From Candidatus Geohydrothermomicrobium daggyaiense (GTDB taxonomy: Bacteria > Actinomycetota > Geothermincolia > Fen-727 > JACVIW01), in assembly GCA_015711695.1 (NCBI GenBank), contig JACVIW010000096.1:1-8299 (forward strand): DNA of 8,299 nt, read 5' to 3'. The translations under genes were made by a program, and so were the position numbers. Each line of letters opens with the position of its first letter. Positions within the stretch are counted from its first letter, which is position 1. Of this stretch, positions 6,957-8,299 are shown piece after piece. Under the pieces are notes generated by a model. The model saw nothing but the letters and a program-made list of their open reading frames with translations. It made no database searches and was not told where the DNA came from.

Positions 6957-6984
6957 ATTATACCTGAAGAACCCCTGGCTTTTT
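6957..6984 (-). promoter_or_regulatory. Candidate promoter for the 110-aa zinc-ribbon gene
   Basis: On the minus strand a perfect TATAAT lies at 6962-6957, 50 nt upstream of the ATG. The hexamer 16 nt further upstream (AAAAAG, 6984-6979) is a poor -35 match, so the promoter would be weak or activator-dependent. It begins right after the stop of the upstream gene on the same strand. The downstream gene could thus be expressed alone or by read-through. Confidence 0.4.
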
Positions 6985-7525
6985 AAGATTGCGAATACTT
7001 TACATCAACGGGCAAATTGTTCATCGCGACCTGGTCATGCTGGAAAAAGGATGCGTGAATTTCGGTTATGATTGCACAATATAGTTTCTGGCAAAAGGAA
7101 AGGGTGTACCCACAGGCTTGATTTTCCCGCTTTTCTTGGGCTGAGAAGGTAACTACTGGTATGAACCACGAACCTCCTTTTTTCGGATAAGATGTTTTCC
7201 TTACATGTGAAATTATCAGGATTGCGCCAATCAGAAGTGCGATAATTATTACGCTGATAATGATTCTTATTATCCATGATTTGGCAAAATACTCGTGTCC
7301 CGGCAGAGAATTTACGTTTTTCTCATGCATAAAGGTAGTATCTTTCTGCTGATTCCGTTCGGAATATTTTCTTGGAGTGTCCGCTGCTTCACTGATGGGG
7401 GGTTCCTCTTCCAGGATATCGTATTCTCTGTCTAAGGGTGAATTACACGCAGGGCAAAACCAGCTGTCTTCGGGGGTAGGATTACCACAGTATTGACATC
7501 TTGTTGCTTTATCTTTTACTGGCAC
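6983..7525 (-). CDS. Membrane-anchored zinc-ribbon protein of unknown function
   Basis: A 180-aa protein. Residues 9-28 form one zinc ribbon (Cys10/Cys13 and Cys24/Cys27, with the FCPAC form common in small bacterial zinc ribbons). A polar, acidic linker (about 32-80) follows, then a strongly hydrophobic membrane span at about 84-106, and a 70-residue tail with Cys138, Cys145 and Cys150. The usual topology for this arrangement puts the zinc ribbon in the cytoplasm and the tail outside the membrane, judged from the basic residues after the span only weakly. The GTG start (7525-7523) has AAAGGTGA at 7539-7532 with a 6-nt spacer. A minus-strand TATACT at 7558-7553 could be its -10 box but lacks a clear -35. 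It is followed at 76 nt by another zinc-ribbon gene. Zinc ribbon plus one span occurs widely in proteins of unknown function; I do not recognise the tail. Confidence 0.75.
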   Translation of the reverse strand: MPVKDKATRCQYCGNPTPEDSWFCPACNSPLDREYDILEEEPPISEAADTPRKYSERNQQKDTTFMHEKNVNSLPGHEYFAKSWIIRIIISVIIIALLIGAILIISHVRKTSYPKKGGSWFIPVVTFSAQEKRENQACGYTLSFCQKLYCAIITEIHASFFQHDQVAMNNLPVDVKYSQS

Positions 7526-7657
7526 CGCTCTTCACCTTTGATTGCGAATATTAGTATAGATTTTCTGATTCGTCTATGATTCCGGATAAATATTTTTAAA
7601 GAAAATGTCTTTTCGATACCAGAAAAAGCAAAGTTTTGACTTTTTTGGACTGGTGTG

Positions 7658-7693
7658 AACTGTACAGGCGACTAAAACTGTACAGGCGACTAA
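7658..7693. repeat. Perfect 18-nt tandem duplication containing CTGTACAG
   Basis: The unit AACTGTACAGGCGACTAA occurs twice head to tail with no mismatch (7658-7675 and 7676-7693). Each unit contains the self-complementary octamer CTGTACAG (7660-7667 and 7678-7685), so two palindromes lie 18 bp apart, somewhat under two helical turns. It could be a paired binding site or a recent slippage duplication. Confidence 0.75.
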
Positions 7694-7703
7694 TTTTCAA
7701 TAT

Positions 7704-7734
7704 GTGTTACCCGAAACCGGGCCGGTGTTCTCAC
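7704..7734. repeat. Imperfect inverted repeat centred on ACCGGGCCGGT
   Basis: ACCGG-G-CCGGT (7716-7726) is a perfect 5-nt-arm palindrome. It is flanked by GAA (7713-7715) and TTC (7728-7730) with one extra base, and further out by GTG (7704-7706) and CAC (7732-7734). The site is much more GC-rich than the DNA around it. It may be an operator; the one-base centre makes an RNA stem of the core unlikely. Confidence 0.35.
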
Positions 7735-7776
7735 AGGATGATCAATTTGTCGGGTTATCTTCACTTATACTTTACT

Positions 7777-7782
7777 TATAAT
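7777..7782 (+). promoter_or_regulatory. Candidate -10 box for the amidohydrolase gene
   Basis: A perfect TATAAT lies 129 nt upstream of the amidohydrolase ATG on the plus strand. The best-spaced -35 candidate, TTATCT at 7755-7760 (16-nt spacer), matches the consensus poorly. If used, it gives a leader of roughly 120 nt that would contain both potential hairpins at 7793-7823 and 7851-7887. Confidence 0.35.
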
Positions 7783-7792
7783 CTACTAAGCA

Positions 7793-7823
7793 AAATTGCT
7801 TCTTTATGTATAAAACGCAATTT
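7793..7823. repeat. Potential leader hairpin 1
   Basis: AAATTGC (7793-7799) pairs with GCAATTT (7817-7823). Inside the loop TTTA (7803-7806) can pair with TAAA (7811-7814). The arms are AT-rich and no T-run follows on the plus strand, so a terminator role is not supported. Confidence 0.3.
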
Positions 7824-7850
7824 GTGATGGAATGGTGATTATTTATCTAA

Positions 7851-7887
7851 AAACCGGAGCTCTGTTCTTTTATGAATTTCCGGGTTT
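7851..7887. repeat. Potential leader hairpin 2
   Basis: AAACC (7851-7855) pairs with GGTTT (7883-7887) and, across a bulged G at 7882, GGA (7856-7858) pairs with TCC (7879-7881). The loop is about 20 nt. It ends some 13 nt before the ribosome binding site of the amidohydrolase, where a structure could affect translation. The stem is short and could be chance. Confidence 0.25.
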
Positions 7888-7911
7888 GAAAGGATTCAAA
7901 AGGGGTGAACA

Positions 7912-8299
7912 ATGTTTGACTTGATACTTGAGAATGCCAGGGTTGTTGATGGTTCGGGAGGAAAACCTTATGAAGCGGACATAGGAATTAAGGGCAACGC
8001 AATAGCAAAGATTGGGGATTTAAAAGATGTTGAGAGCGACAAAAGGTTAGACGTCAGCGGTTACGTTGTGTGCCCCGGATTCATTGATGTACATTCCCAT
8101 GCAGATCTCGCTTATTTCCGAAGTGACCATCCCGATATTCTTACCCCCCTTGTTATGCAGGGGATAACAACATTCATCGGCGGAAATTGCGGTATGTCTC
8201 TTTCGCCGATCACTTCTGAGCACAAAGAGGGCCTTCAAGTCTATCTCGAGGTTTTCACACAGATGGATTTCGAAAAAGAAGTTAATTGGGACACTATGG
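7912..8299 (+). CDS. N-acyl-D-amino-acid deacylase family amidohydrolase, N-terminal part
   Basis: The first 129 residues of a metal-dependent amidohydrolase that continues past the window; family members are about 480-540 aa. The start of the fold is visible: a beta-rich N-terminal domain with DLILENARVVDGSG (3-16) and VVCPGFIDVHSHAD (52-65). His61 and His63 form the HxH metal-binding motif. QGITTFIGGNCGMSLSP (83-99) follows, with Cys93 at the place of the zinc-binding Cys known in D-aminoacylase of Alcaligenes. This GNCG string separates the D-aminoacylase group from dihydroorotases and hydantoinases. The likely reaction is hydrolysis of N-acyl-D-amino acids to D-amino acid and carboxylate in the cytoplasm. 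Exact substrate cannot be told. The ATG is preceded by AAAAGGGGTGA (7898-7908), a good ribosome binding site, and no signal peptide is seen. It reads away from the zinc-ribbon genes and seems unrelated to the antiporter operon. Confidence 0.87.
   Translation, partial: MFDLILENARVVDGSGGKPYEADIGIKGNAIAKIGDLKDVESDKRLDVSGYVVCPGFIDVHSHADLAYFRSDHPDILTPLVMQGITTFIGGNCGMSLSPITSEHKEGLQVYLEVFTQMDFEKEVNWDTM

Larger units (their letters stand above)
7526..7911. other. Divergent intergenic region rich in short repeats
   Basis: About 386 nt separate the minus-strand zinc-ribbon gene from the plus-strand amidohydrolase. No credible gene is present: the longest open frame has no ribosome binding site and part of it is made by a tandem repeat. 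The region is AT-rich at its ends. It holds an 18-nt tandem duplication, a GC-rich inverted repeat, a TATAAT box and two hairpin-capable sequences, each listed separately. No tRNA-like or rRNA-like structure is seen. Confidence 0.6.

Noticed and set aside
7636..7827. Plus-strand open frame of 63 codons with a repeated Leu-Tyr-Arg-Arg-Leu segment
   Set aside because: It has a TTG start with no ribosome binding site, no family resemblance, and its internal repeat is just the 18-nt DNA duplication read as codons.
7526..7911. Possible CRISPR array or mobile-element end in the intergenic region
   Set aside because: Only one 18-nt unit is duplicated and there is no spacer between copies; no transposase fragment or terminal inverted repeats are seen.

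Overview
The window is about 8.3 kb of bacterial chromosome. It is dominated by a plus-strand operon for a multisubunit, Mrp/Mbh-type cation/proton antiporter membrane module. Strong GGAGG-type ribosome binding sites, TTG and GTG starts and a TATAAT box point to a bacterium rather than an archaeon. The gene set (split Mrp/Mbh antiporter, zinc-ribbon proteins, D-aminoacylase family enzyme) would fit an anaerobic or uncultivated lineage, but nothing here fixes the taxon.

Region 1 (1-6549, plus strand) holds six tightly packed genes: the C-terminal end of an MbhD-like subunit (DUF4040); a fusion of an MbhE-like part with an MnhB/MrpB domain; a small MnhC/MrpC (NuoK-like) subunit; and three successive antiporter-like proteins of the NuoL/M/N-MrpA/D superfamily (496, 492 and 743 aa). 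Genes overlap or nearly abut (TTGA and GTGA stop/start overlaps) except for one 65-nt gap at 2778-2842. All three antiporter-like subunits keep the Glu and Lys residues expected for ion translocation. The two C-terminal parts of a classical MrpA lie at the 5' end of the operon, and the longest NuoL-like subunit lies at the 3' end. The layout is therefore like archaeal Mbh/Mbs membrane modules, but with three pumps. No hydrogenase or NADH-dehydrogenase catalytic subunit follows. The 5' part of the operon (probably MnhE/F/G) lies before the window.

Region 2 (6574-7525, minus strand, convergent with the operon) holds two small zinc-ribbon genes. The 180-aa protein has one zinc ribbon, a single membrane span and a Cys-containing tail. 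The 110-aa protein has two zinc ribbons and a very basic C-terminus. A TATAAT box with a perfect 13-nt palindrome just downstream lies between them and may give the second gene its own regulated promoter. A terminator-like A7-GC/GC-T7 inverted repeat lies inside the 110-aa gene, downstream of the antiporter operon.

Region 3 (7526-7911) is a non-coding divergent intergenic region of about 386 nt. It is unusually rich in short repeats: a perfect 18-nt tandem duplication carrying CTGTACAG, an ACCGGGCCGGT inverted repeat, a TATAAT box and two potential leader hairpins.

Region 4 (7912-8299, plus strand) is the start of an N-acyl-D-amino-acid deacylase family amidohydrolase that runs off the window.
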